From Thunnus maccoyii (lineage: Eukaryota > Chordata > Actinopteri > Scombriformes > Scombridae): DNA of 64,000 bases. Shown here piece after piece: positions 20,405-32,700 of this stretch. Within the stretch, counting starts at the first letter, position 1. The number at the start of each line of letters is the position of its first letter. The translations under genes were made by a program, and so were the position numbers. The notes beneath the pieces are model-generated. The model saw only the letters and a program-made list of their open reading frames with translations, was not told where the DNA came from and did no database searches. The stretch lies in contig NC_056536.1 of NCBI RefSeq assembly GCF_910596095.1, positions 32,000,956 to 32,064,955 of the forward strand. The letters are read 5' to 3'.

Positions 20405-21560
20405 ACAACACACTATAGGTGTATTTATTGATTTACATAAAGTGTTTGACACAATCGAACATTCCTTCTGCAGAAATTGGAACGCTATGGTATAAGAGGT
20501 GTTGCGCAACATTGGTTAAGAAGTTATTTAAATGATAGGTTTTAATATGTAAAAACTAATAATACTGAATCACAGTTTAGAGGAGTAACCTGTGGTGTTC
20601 CACAAGGTTCAGTATTGGGACCTAAGTTATTTATACTTGTTAACTAATTTGTTACGTTTGCTGATGATACAAATGTATTTAATTATTGAAAACAGTGGAA
20701 AGGGAATTCATAATGTTTTTAAAAAAATGGTTTGATATTAATAAGTTATCACTCAATGAAAATAAAACAAACTTTACGGTGTTCGGTGGTGTCAGGGTTA
20801 ATTGTGAAATAAAACTGAATTTAAATGGAGTTGAAATTGATAGAGTATATGAAACATTGATCATAAACTCTGTTGGAAGCCACATATAGAATATATCCAA
20901 CGGAAATGATCTAAATCTATTGCTATTCTTTATAAAACAAGGTATCTGTTGAATAAGAAATGTCTTCATATGTTGTCTTGTTCACTTATATATGTCATAC
21001 TGTGTTGAGGTCTGGGGAAATGTATATAAAACAAATATAGACACTATAATTAAACTACAGAAAAGAACTATTAGAATAATAAATAAAGCTTGTTACCATG
21101 AAGCTACCATTTTTAGATATTGTGTATTATTTTTCGAGTTAGGAATGAAAACCTTCCTATTTGTATCTTGTGTATCTTTGAAACATGTAAAGTGAGAATG
21201 AATGTAAAATACAGATGTGTTTCAGTTTTGGGAGTCAAACTATGGAAGGGTATTAAAAATTAAAACAATAATATAATAAAATAGTTAAGGATTACGACGT
21301 AAAATGATTAAGATGTAAAAGAATTATTTTTTTCTTTCTTTCGTACTGCTGATATTCTGGGTTATTTTATGGATTGTATAGAATCGGCAAAAATAATCCT
21401 TGGACTTCATCTTGTTCCTTTTTCGGTTATTGATTGTGTGAATTTTCATTGTGTGAAATGTATTGCTGTAAACATGTATGATGATGTTTTTTTCAGTTTT
21501 ATACCCATACATATTGTTGTTTTGTTCCTTATAATGTAAGACTAAAATAAACTATTCGTT

Positions 21561-21616
<56 letters not shown>
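20405..21616 (+). mobile_element. 5'-truncated LINE (L2/CR1-like reverse transcriptase fragment) with (AAT)n tail
   Basis: Reverse-transcriptase motifs are visible across frames: FIDLHKVFDTIEHS, GVPQGSVLGP and FADDT, then downstream LSLNENKT and the C-terminal MSYCVEVWGN and LQKRTIRIINKACYHEA. Several frame breaks separate them, so it is inactive. The element runs to an (AAT)n tract at 21564-21616, a typical 3' tail for this group. Confidence 0.8.
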
Positions 21617-21617
<1 letters not shown>

Positions 21618-23344
21618 TGATGATTATACTGATATTAACAGTAATATGGGCATGAACAGGTTAAAAGATCACCATTGTAAACATCATAATAACCTCTTTA
21701 GAGTCCATATGAGTTATTGTGAAGCTCTGAGAGGTCAGACAGATTATTACAGATGACGTCACAGTGCTGCCTCCTGCTGGACTCACAGGGAACTGCAGCT
21801 CCATCACTCACTGCTGATTCTGAGGATCAATACAACTGATTACTTGATGTACTTTATGTCTAATATTATATAAAAGTGTTATTATTATATTGCAGAGCTC
21901 AGTTACACAAAGACCACAATAACTAGACTTCACTGTTCATTATTATTATTGGTAGTTGTACTTGACATTATATTCATTTCACAATGTGCTTTTAAAATAC
22001 ATGTATTCAAGTATAGTACTTCCAGATATTTATTAATACAGAGCTATAAAAATATTCTGCTTGTAACAATATGTGTGTTTGATATGGTTTTTCCACAAAA
22101 AAATGTATAATTATAATTTTGAAACCCTTAAAATCACATCTACTCCTTCTCCCTCATTAAAAATACCAGAATATATGAAAATGCAAATAAATTTCATTTC
22201 TGAAGATGAACTGCTGGACAGCAGATGTCTCCTCCTTCACTGTAAAGTTCATTCTCAGTGTTTGTGAACTGGAGGCTTCAAGTTTTCACATCACGCTTGT
22301 GTGAGTTGAATACTGGACCACGATTGGCTCCAAACCAGTTGTGATGTCACAAATCCTGCTCGTAGGTTCACGTGTTAAACTCTTTGGTGATCATAAAGAA
22401 ACTTTCCTTCTTCAGCAGATGAATGTGAAAACAAACTCTGAGCATGAATCATTCAGCACAGAGACGATCAAACATCCAACAAGAAGAAAAACATGTTTTT
22501 GAGTCGTCGGGGACTTTAAATATAATTTTGAGTCACTTGAGAGAATATTGTACTTTTCTGTTGACATTCGTTAATTTGTAGATTCTGATTAATAACACAA
22601 AATATAATCAACAAATCAATGATGATGCATTATTATATGTTCAAAGATTTATTGATATTGGGGGATTTCAGCACAGCAGCATATAAAGTAATTAAAATCA
22701 GCTCCACCTTTACCAGCTGCAACATTAAAATGATTAACATTCATAATTATAATCCAATAAAATCATGATCATTGTTTTTCCTACCGCAGGACCACTGGAT
22801 TAATTGTTTATAATAATGTTTATGGCCTCAGATACTGTACTGTATAAAATGTACAGTATATTTTATTTCTATCATCCCTTATTTTATTGTATTTATTTCA
22901 GTTTAAAAGTTCTTAAAATGTTGCCTCTCAGTTTTCCTCGTGCTGCTCTAACACGATAGAGATCAATAAAGTTTTATTTTTCAAATGAAAATATATCAAC
23001 ATTATGATTGTTTTAATACATTTATTTATGTATTTATGTATTTGTGGGTTTTTTTGTCATTTTTTTATTTCTTTATTGACATATAAAACAATTACAATTC
23101 TTCTATGTATATTAATGTACAAAATATCAAAATATTCATCTTGTGGTTTGCAGAAGAAAAATAGAAACAAACAAACAAACAAACTGAGCGAGGGGGAGTT
23201 ATAGCTCATATAAAGGTTTTAAACAAAAAATATTATTTATAGTTTTTCATCTAATTGAATCAATGTTTGACCTCCTTTGTGAAAACCAAGAAGTTTGACT
23301 TTTTACCTGTAAATTTATGAATATGAAAATTTGCCAGTAAAATA
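21617..23344. other. Intergenic, AT-rich, nothing recognised
   Basis: No gene, splice-delimited exon or clear mobile element was found. The longest ORFs (about 65 codons) lack conserved motifs. Confidence 0.45.
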
Positions 23345-24395
23345 ATTTATGTACAGTGGTGGAAGAAATATTCAGATCCTTTACTTAAGTAAAAGTATCA
23401 ACACCACAATGTAAAAATGCTTCATTACAAGTAAAAGTCCTGCATTTAAAATCCTACTTAAGTAAAAGTACATAAGTATTATCAGTTAAATTTACTTAAA
23501 GCGTTAAAGTTAAAGTACTCGTGTTCAGAAAATCAGGCTGTGACTGATATATTAAATAAATGTAACAAAGAACATTATTAATACTGATGAGTTGATGCAT
23601 CAGCAGCATTTTATTATTGCAACTGCTTGAGATGGAGCGACTTTAAACTGCTTTATGTGGGTTATAAAATAAATCTGAAGGGTATTGTGATGATAGATTG
23701 AGTAAAAAAGAAGAAAAAACGTGGATGATTTTTTCAGAGCTTTTCTTTAAGATTTGCATTTTTGTGAAATATTGGAGAGATAAACCTCTTTGGACTTTAA
23801 ACAGTTATTTATTTTAAAGACTCCCCTCCTCCCTGCTCCCAACAACCATCAGCAACAGAAAACTGCAGCCTATTAAAGGTTTTTTTTTTAACAATCTTTT
23901 AGCTTCAGGGTGGGTCAACAGCAAAACAATAAACAAAAAGGAAACAAAGCTGAACAACCTGGGATTACCTCTTCAAACGACAGGAACAAAAAGACAAATC
24001 ACTAACTTCACTCCTACCCTGACAAAAACAGGAGAAAAATGGAATTAAACAAAAAAATACTACCCATCCCTACCAAACCTGGGCTCGTATGTCACATAGG
24101 CAAATCTACATACAACATTTCACACTGAAATATGTTGGTTGGAAGCGGAGAAAGGTGAACCTGCAGGAGCTGAGGGAAACCGGCCCTTAAAACTGCAAAG
24201 TGGGAGGCTGGAACCAATCAGCTCCCCGGAACCACCTACACAGTCACACCCATTCATTCAGTCAATACACACACACACACACACTAGCACCACAGCAGGA
24301 TCACCAGAGAGAGTGAAACAGATCCACAACACATGCACAGAGGAAATTAAAGCACATGTAATGTACTTAGTTACTTTCCACCACTGTTTATGTAT
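23345..24395 (-). mobile_element. Non-autonomous hAT-type element with matching 8-bp target-site duplications
   Basis: The element is 23353-24387. Its left end reads CAGTGGTGGAAGAAATATTC and its right end reads ACTTTCCACCACTG. Identical 8-bp direct repeats TTTATGTA flank it (23345-23352 and 24388-24395), the hallmark of hAT insertion. The interior (23800-24350) differs from the other copies in the window and encodes no transposase. Confidence 0.85.
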
Positions 24396-25185
24396 TTTTT
24401 TTATTAACAAAAACAATTTCTACATAACATAACATGTACAGAAGGATACACATAATAAAAGTTTAAAAATGTAAAAGAAAATGTTCACTTTACAGATTAG
24501 TGCTGGAGGGATGAAGATCTATATAAAAAATGTTTAACGCAGTACAAGCTGTTACAGTTATAATTGCTTTTTGTTTTTATATTGTTTGAACTCTTTACTA
24601 AAGGCAGTAAAGCACGTTTTCCTACTTGTACATTTATATTTATGGATATAGAATTTAGCCATTATTATAATAATAAGACTGTATTATATACACATAAGTG
24701 TTTTTCTCTGTTTTCTCCAAGAGACCAAACAATAAATTCTTCCAAAGTGAAATAAAACTGTCGTCAATATTTCTAGTAATGAAAACACATTTTATTCACA
24801 TTTGGGCGATGAAAAAATAAATAATAAATAACAGAAACTACAATTCACACCAGCGTTTCTCTTAAATCTTTTTAGCATAGTTTTTAGATGGATAGAATTT
24901 ATGAATGAGTTTAAAAAAAAATTCCTTAACTTAATTGGTGATTAAGTTTCAATTAGGTAGAAACCTTATTTCATAGCATATCATCCACAAACTGGTTCCA
25001 ACATGAAATCACATGTAATGTAATAAAATCTCTTGGGAACAGAGCTCTTATAGATCTGTTGTTATCACCAGAATAACTGGGGAAAGATGTTTTTGCCTTT
25101 GGGAGTGTATGTCGGACATAACCTGGGCAGTTGTTGCTCATTATGTATTGATCATATTAAAGTGGCATGTGTGTAGTTCAGTCTC
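24396..25185. other. Intergenic sequence upstream of cxxc1
   Basis: This is AT-rich sequence with no coding signal. GC content rises from about 25180, where the cxxc1 promoter and first exon are expected. Confidence 0.4.
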
Positions 25186-25403
25186 CGTCCTGCAGGTGTC
25201 GCTGCTGCGGCGGCTCCTGTCTGACTGCTGCTGCTTTATTTCCCCCGCACAGAAGAAGAAGAAGAAGAAGAAGAAGAGGACGAAGATGAAGATGAAACAA
25301 AGAGATTCCTGCAGATGTTTAAAAGCATGAAGAATAAAGTGAAATGAAAGCGGAACCCTGATGAGGATTTAACCGGAGGACAGTTTGTTGTTGCTGCTGC
25401 ATC
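25186..25403 (+). promoter_or_regulatory. cxxc1: Probable promoter and 5' UTR of cxxc1
   Basis: This is a locally GC-rich stretch (GTCGCTGCTGCGGCGGCTCC at 25198) followed by a GAA-type purine tract (25251-25300). It runs to the ATG at 25404. There is no TATA box, as expected of a housekeeping chromatin gene. The transcription start is not defined. Confidence 0.45.
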
Positions 25404-26667
25404 ATGGTGAGTCTGACAGATGTTCGTCGTCACGATCACAGACAGATGTGTTGGACTGATGCAGAATAATAACGGAGCAGCTGGACTCATTTTTTAATAT
25501 CCTGCAGCATCACAAACACAAACAGAAATAACAGATTGATTAATGCAGAAGAATGAACGGAGTTTAGTTTAACAGTGAAACAACAGACTGACCGGGCGGA
25601 ACTGAAGAAAACAGAAATATGAAACATAAAGTGAAATCGCCATTTTTTCTGTTTTTATGAACTGAATAGAGATTTCATCAATCTGAAAAAATAAAGAGAC
25701 TCCGCGTTAATGTAGTCCAGTTTGACAAGTCTAGACCTGGTCTCATGTGGTAAATATTAAGGAAAAAACGGCTAAATCCGCCTTTTTTCCGTGTTCATGG
25801 ATAGAAATATGTTTAATAAATCTGAAACTGAGTTTTAAACGGTCCGTAGATCTTAGTCCGGGTTAAACAAGAGAAAAACTCTGAAAATGGTCCGTTTACT
25901 CTCCGTCCAAAGACAAGCTTTTAAAAATACAACACATAGTTACAAATGAAACAAGTGGCTTCAAAACTTTTTGGCGGCTTACAAAATATTTCAGCAAAAA
26001 TCAAAAATTAGAGAAAAAGTCCGAAAACTGAAAACAGATTTGTGTATCAGAACTTTGTTTTTTCTTCTTTCCTCTCCCATTAATCATCTCACGACCCCTC
26101 AGATTTATCTGCTGACCCTTTGGAGGGGCCCGACCCCTAGGTTGGGAACCACTGGACTAAACTAGCTAACTGTATATAAAGTAGTGTAAACTAGCTCCAC
26201 CTCCAGCAGCTACAACAGTAACATGCTGCTCTAACACTGATGCTTCACTATAAATAATCTAATGACGTCATATATAATAATAGTAATAATGTACTTTTAC
26301 TGTAGTAGCGATTTTTTATGCAGAACTTTTACTTGTAATGGAGTATTTCTACATCGCTGTACTGGTACTTTTACCAAAGTAAAGGATCTGAATACTTCTC
26401 CCACCGCTGGTGTTCAGTCTTGTTTTCTGATTTTGCAACACTTTTCTTGTCTGTCTTGTGTTCCTCTTCTGTCTGTTTTGTTGTGTTTGAGGCTGAGGAG
26501 GCAGCAGCAGAGCGAGGAAGTCCAGAGGAGGAAGAGGAGGAGGAAGGAGGAGGAGGAGGAGGAGGAGGAGGAAGAGGAAAGGTTACCATAGGATTCCCCA
26601 ATGCTCCTGTATACTGTGTCTGCAGGAAACCGGACATCAACTGTTTCATGATGTAAAAAATCTCATC

Positions 26668-26728
<61 letters not shown>

Positions 26729-29700
26729 CATCCATCTGTTAACACTAGCCTGTCTGTGTGTCAGAGGGTGTGACAGCTGCAGTGAGTGGTTTCATGGAGA
26801 CTGTATCGGAGTTTCAGAGAAAGCAGCTAAAGCCATCAGAGTGTGGTACTGTCCGTCCTGCAGAGGTCAGTGTCCCCAATATCAAAAATCACTTAAAGCT
26901 CATACTGAAATATATCAAGTCGAACTCTGGTGATATTTAATGTGTTTCTTCTGGCAGTTTGAGTCAGCAGGTTGTCTCTTAGCTGTCTGTTGTGTCCTCT
27001 GCAGACAAAGACTCGTCTCTGGAGATTAAATACCGTCAGAAGAAGACCAAGGAGAAGGAGGACAATGAGGCGGAGCCAGAGAGGGAGGACAAACCTGAAG
27101 GAGACGGGAGCTCCACCCCCCAACCCAAGATGGACAGGAGGCGGGGCTCACAGGTAACCAGGAAGTTACTTTGTATGTTTCAGGCCCCCATGAACAACGC
27201 CAGGCTGTGAAGCTAATTTGACATTGTGGCCAAAGTGTGTATTTACAACCTCCGGGTCTGTCATGTGATCCACACTGGCCCAAAAAGTATTTTTCCTGCA
27301 CACAATCATTGGAAAAGGAGCTGATGAATAAATGTTTCTGAGTGAAATGACTCATTTTATTATCAGAATTTGATCCATTTGGTCCAATAATATTTGGAAA
27401 GTCTGCAGCGCAAGTCTCTAGTGAGCATGCTCAATGGGCCCAAAAATCACAAAGCGTGAGGAACATTCGGGTAATTTCTTTGAAGCCGGAAGCCGATTTT
27501 TTGGCTTCGTAGGCCACAGAGCAACTTTCATCAGAATGAACGGGGCGCCATCTTTGAGTCCGGTATACAGTTCTCCTTAATACATCCATGGTGTGTTTCT
27601 ACTGTGGATTCATTTAACCAGTAGTTTATATAAGGAATCTTTAAGGATTTTTAATCTTCAACTGGCATTTCAACTTTTGTCACTGCTTATATAACAGCTG
27701 ACACTTTTATCACTTACACACCAACTGACACTTCAACTACATACAGTCCACACACTGTCTGTCATTTCAACTAAAAAGGTTGCTGATTTTAACTGACAAT
27801 TCGATTTTTAATTGAGTTCAACTGTTTCATCTCTTATGCTCCTTTAAGAAAACTCCTGCACAGTAATTTCTGAGAAGAATGAACATTTGTAGACACTTGA
27901 AGCTGTTTACAGTGTTTGCATCTGCAGCACGTTCAAATCTTCTGTAGGAAATGTAAATATTTTCTGGTTGTCGTCTGTATTGATAACATAACATATATAT
28001 ATTTGATATTTCTGTGACATTTGTCGTACAGATCAAACGTTCAGCCCGGATGTGCGGTGAGTGTGACGCCTGTCTGAGGACGGAGGACTGTGCTCAGTGT
28101 GACTTCTGCAAAGACATGAAGAAGTTTGGAGGTCCAAACAAAATCCGACAGAAGTGTCGACTGAGGCAGTGTGAGGTCCGAGCCCGGGTGAGTCATCAAA
28201 ATATTCACAGATCGGTGATTCTTATCCTCCTTTAGTTGTTGTCATATTGTCTGAATTTTGTTTATTCATTTATTTTCTTTGAGAATTGATTTGATTAAAT
28301 CGTTGTTGTTTCTTTCGAGCAGAAGATGCTTCGTGTCAAAGACGAGGAGATGAGTCGGAGTGGCGGCAGAGGGCGGGGCCTCCCGAGGAAAGGGACGGGG
28401 CATCAAACAGAGGAGGAGGAGGAGGAGGAGGGGGAGGATATGGTGTTCAGTGAGAGCGAGCTGGAGCTGTACGAGCAGTACAAAGCAGCCGGATACAGAG
28501 ACCTGGTGAGTGTTTCTGACCAATCAGCTCTCAGAACCGGAACTTCCTGTGGTGTGATGCGTTGTCTTGTTGCAGGTGTGGCACAGCGAGGAAGAGGACG
28601 GTCAGTCAGACTCTATGAGGAAGAAGGCGGTGAAGGTGAAGCACGTGAAGAGACGAGAGAAGAAGACAGAGAAGAAGGTGACAGCTTCTTTAAGTAGTAG
28701 AGGATGGATGATGTCACTGATGATGTCATTTACACTCTGATGATGTCGTCCCCTGCAGAAGTCTGTCTCTGCTCCTAAAGAGGAGGTGAAGCTGCGTCGT
28801 CACAAAGCAAAGCAGCGCCATAGGGAGCGTGTGCGGCACAGCGAGCGAGGAGGAGAGGGCGGGGTTAAGGAAGTGGGTGGGGCTATGCGCCAGTGTCTGG
28901 GTCCAGGCTGCGTCGAACTGGCAAGGGTCAACTCCAAATACTGCTCAGAGGACTGTGGCATGAAGCTCGCTGCCAAGTGAGTCTCCTCACACAGTTTGTA
29001 TCCTGTAACACACCTGTAGCACACCTGTAGTACACTTGTAACACCTGTAGCACACCTGTAGCACACCTGTAACACACCTGTAGCACACCTGTAACACCTG
29101 TAGCACACCTGTAGCACACCTGTAACACCTGTAGCACACCTGTAACACACCTGTAGCACCTCTAACACCTGTAGCATACCTGTAGCACACCTGTAGTACA
29201 CCTGTAACACTTGTAGCACACCTGTAACACACCTGTAGCACCTCTAACACCTGTAACATACCTGTAGCACACGTGTAACACCTGTAACACCTGTAGTATA
29301 CCTATAGCACACCTGAAGCACACCTGTAACACACCTCTAACACCTGTAGCATACCTGTAGTACACCTGTAGCACACCTGTAACACACCTACAACACACAT
29401 GTAACACACCTGTAACACACCTGTAACACCTGCATCACACCTGTAACACACTTGGAACACAAATATAACATACGTGCAACACACCTAGTACACCTGGAAC
29501 ACACCTGTAGCACACATATATTACTTATAGTATGCATGTAAAACCTGCAACAACCCCTGAAACACACCTCTAACACACCTGTAACACCTGTAGCACACCG
29601 TAATACCTGAAACACACCTGCAACACACCTGTAACATGCTTGTAACACAACTATAACATACCTGCAACACACCTGTTACACCTGTAACACACATGTAAAA

Positions 29701-32700
29701 CCTGTAACTCACCTTTAACACCTTGTTAGGGACCAAGCATGAAGGCACAGGATGGAGGGTTTCACGTTAAAAAAAGGTGGGTTTTATTTAACCCAAAAAA
29801 GACAAATCAACGGTGAATATCAACTTAGAGAGGTCAACAAAACAGAACTGAACTCAAAATTCAGCAACAGAACTGTGTAAGTTAATCAAACACAAATCAA
29901 AAATACAAAAATACAATATCTACGAATAACCACACATAGCACTAAACAGTTTGCTGACAACTCAGTGTTACTACTTAATGTAAATTAACTACAAACAGGG
30001 ATGACTGTCTGTCTCTCTGTCCTTCAGTCGTATCTATGAGATCCTCCCTCAGAGGATCCAGCAGTGGCAGCAGAGTCCCTGTGTTGCCGAGGAGATGGGG
30101 CGGAGACAGCTGGAGCGAATCAGGAAAGAGCAGCAGGCGGCCAGGCTCCGTCTCACTCTGATGGAGAAACGATTCCATGAGCTCGAAGGCATCATCGCCA
30201 ACGCCAAACTGCAACAAGTCCAACAAGACGAGGAGGTATGAGACAGTAACACAGGGACAGAAAGACACAGAGATATAGCTTTTAGTCTTTTCATCTGTTC
30301 ATCTCTTAATTCTGTCTGTCTACAGGTGACTGAAGGTGAGGGTGATGACACAGACCTTCAGATTTTCTGTGTTTCCTGCAGTCATCCCATCAACCCAAAG
30401 GTGGCGCTGCGACATATGGAGAGATGCTATGCTAAGGTCAGTTAACAGAGTCAGGATACGTGTGTCCATCAGTTGTCTTTAAAGAGCAGGAAAACAGAGC
30501 CGGGTCCCCTGAAGCATGACCTCCTTTGGGGTCCCCAAAAGTCAGGTGTTTCACTTCCTTTAGGGTCCCCAGAAGCATCCCTTCCTTTAGGGTCCCCAGA
30601 TGTCAGGTACGTTTCTTCCTTTAGGGCCCCCAGAAGTCAGGTGTGTCATTTCCTTTAGGGTCCCCAGAAGTCAGATGCGTTACTTCCTTTAGGGCCCCCA
30701 GAAGTCAGGTGTGTCATTTCCTTTAGGGTCCCCAGAAGTCAGTTGTGTTACTTCCTTTAGGGTCCCCAGAAGTCAGGTGTGTCACTTCCTTTAGGATCCC
30801 CAGAAGTCAGGTGTGTAATTTCCTTTAGGGTCCCCAGAAGTCTGGTGTGTCACTTCCTTTAGGGTCCCCAGAAGTCAGGTGCGTTACTTCCTTTAGGGTC
30901 CCCAGAAGTCAGATGCGTTACTTCCTTTAGGGTCCCCAGAAGTCAGTTGTGTCACTTCCTTTAGGGTCACAAGAAATCAGGTGCGTCACAACTAGTGATT
31001 TAGCACATGACAACAGCTACATGATGACAGACAGTAACAACAACAGCTTAATGTTCACAAAGTTTTAACTTTTATATAAAGTGGCTGAAACATTTAACTG
31101 ACCTGTCTCACTCTCTGTCTGTCCGCAGTATGAGAGTCAGACATCGTTTGGTTCCATGTACCCAACACGTATAGAGGGGTAAGAACACCTGTTTGTCTGC
31201 CTGTCTGTCTTTCATTGGAAGAGTTATATACTCTTAGAGTAAGACCTGTCTGTCTTTGTCCGTCGGTCTTTCAGAGCCACCCGGCTGTTCTGTGATGTGT
31301 ATAACCCTCAGAGTAAGACGTACTGTAAGCGGCTGCAGGTTTTGTGTCCTGAACACTCCAGAGATCCAAAGGTACGACTTGGTTTATCACCTCATCATTT
31401 CAACAGTTTGTTCACAAAATGCTGTTTATCTGCTGGTTATTTTCTCTTCTTGTGGTTTCATATTGAGCTCATTGGTGTTTTTGGCTTGTTTGAGCCCTTT
31501 AACTGCCAGTCCTGCTTATTTTACACCACTGATTGTTATTGGAGACTGAGCCAGAACAACTGAGGAAATGGTTTATCCTTGTAGAAAACAGAATGTTAAA
31601 GTCTGGCTGGCTAACATTTCCAAACTAGCTAATGAAGCTAGTTACTTTATTAGCTACCACCCTGCTTTTCATTTCAATAGTGTTCTCTCACAATTAACAG
31701 TAACTAAAGATTCATTGATAATGATTGGTGCTTTGTGACTGAAACCATAGCAAATGTGTTAGCTAATGTGGCTAGGTAGCAATCTGGATTACCATTAGCC
31801 TCCACAAAGTGGTTTCTAGACTTCCAGTTCACACAAAAACAGCAGCAATAAAAAAATAGCAATTTAAAATCAGATTGATCAATAAAACGAGAAAAAGCAA
31901 AACAAAATATAAAGTATAAAGATCAGAACAATGAAATAACTCAACATATGAAAAGATACACAATAGAAACTTACAACAAAAACTAAAACAGAATTTAGTA
32001 AAGCCAGCTAACATTAACTGTTTGTCCCTCAGGTCCCAGCAGACGAGGTGTGTGGATGTCCTCTGGTTAAAGATGTCTTTGAGCCCACCGGAGAGTTCTG
32101 TCGGGTTTCTAAGAGGAAGTGTAACAAACATTACTGCTGGGAGAAACTTCGCCGTGCCGAGGTCGACCTCGAGAGAGTCCGAGTGGTACTGAACTCTCAA
32201 CAAAACTTTAACATCAGCTTTTAGTAGCAGCACAGTGAAAGCAGAGATGTTTGTGTTCATCATGGTGGACAGATGAAGGTTGTCTGTGTGCATGTGGAAG
32301 TTCTTCAGTCTTAAAACATGAGTGGGAAATTTTGAAAAACTAACATGAATGTAGCTTCTGTCCGACCTCCACAGTCTGGATGTGAAAGCGTTTTCAATCA
32401 TCAATCTCCTGATTTCTGTCATTGTAATCAGAAGAAATGTATCATTTTATACATATCTGAAACACATGATACATGAGCACTAAGCTTACAGAGATTAGTG
32501 GGGTGGCAGCTCACTGTCGGCCCTGTGTAGGCAGACCACTCCGTCTTTAGTGGTCCCTGGTTGGTCCTTTGTCAGCATGCCGCTCAGAATGAAACATGAG
32601 GATTTAATGGAGATTTATGAAAGTCAAACAGATTTAATGGATCACAGGCTTGAGTCAGCTTGTTGTTTTAGCGGCTGATAACATCACAGAACAGAAAAGT

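Noticed and set aside
26371-26649. - strand frame with a Pro/Ser run
   Set aside because: It is the reverse of the Glu/Gly-rich start of cxxc1 exon 2.
28800-29750. Chain of - strand frames rich in [11 protein letters not shown]
   Set aside because: They are produced by the ACACCTGTA-type minisatellite in a cxxc1 intron.
31829-32422. 197-codon - strand frame overlapping cxxc1 exon 13
   Set aside because: It is the antisense shadow of a conserved cxxc1 exon plus AT-rich intron.
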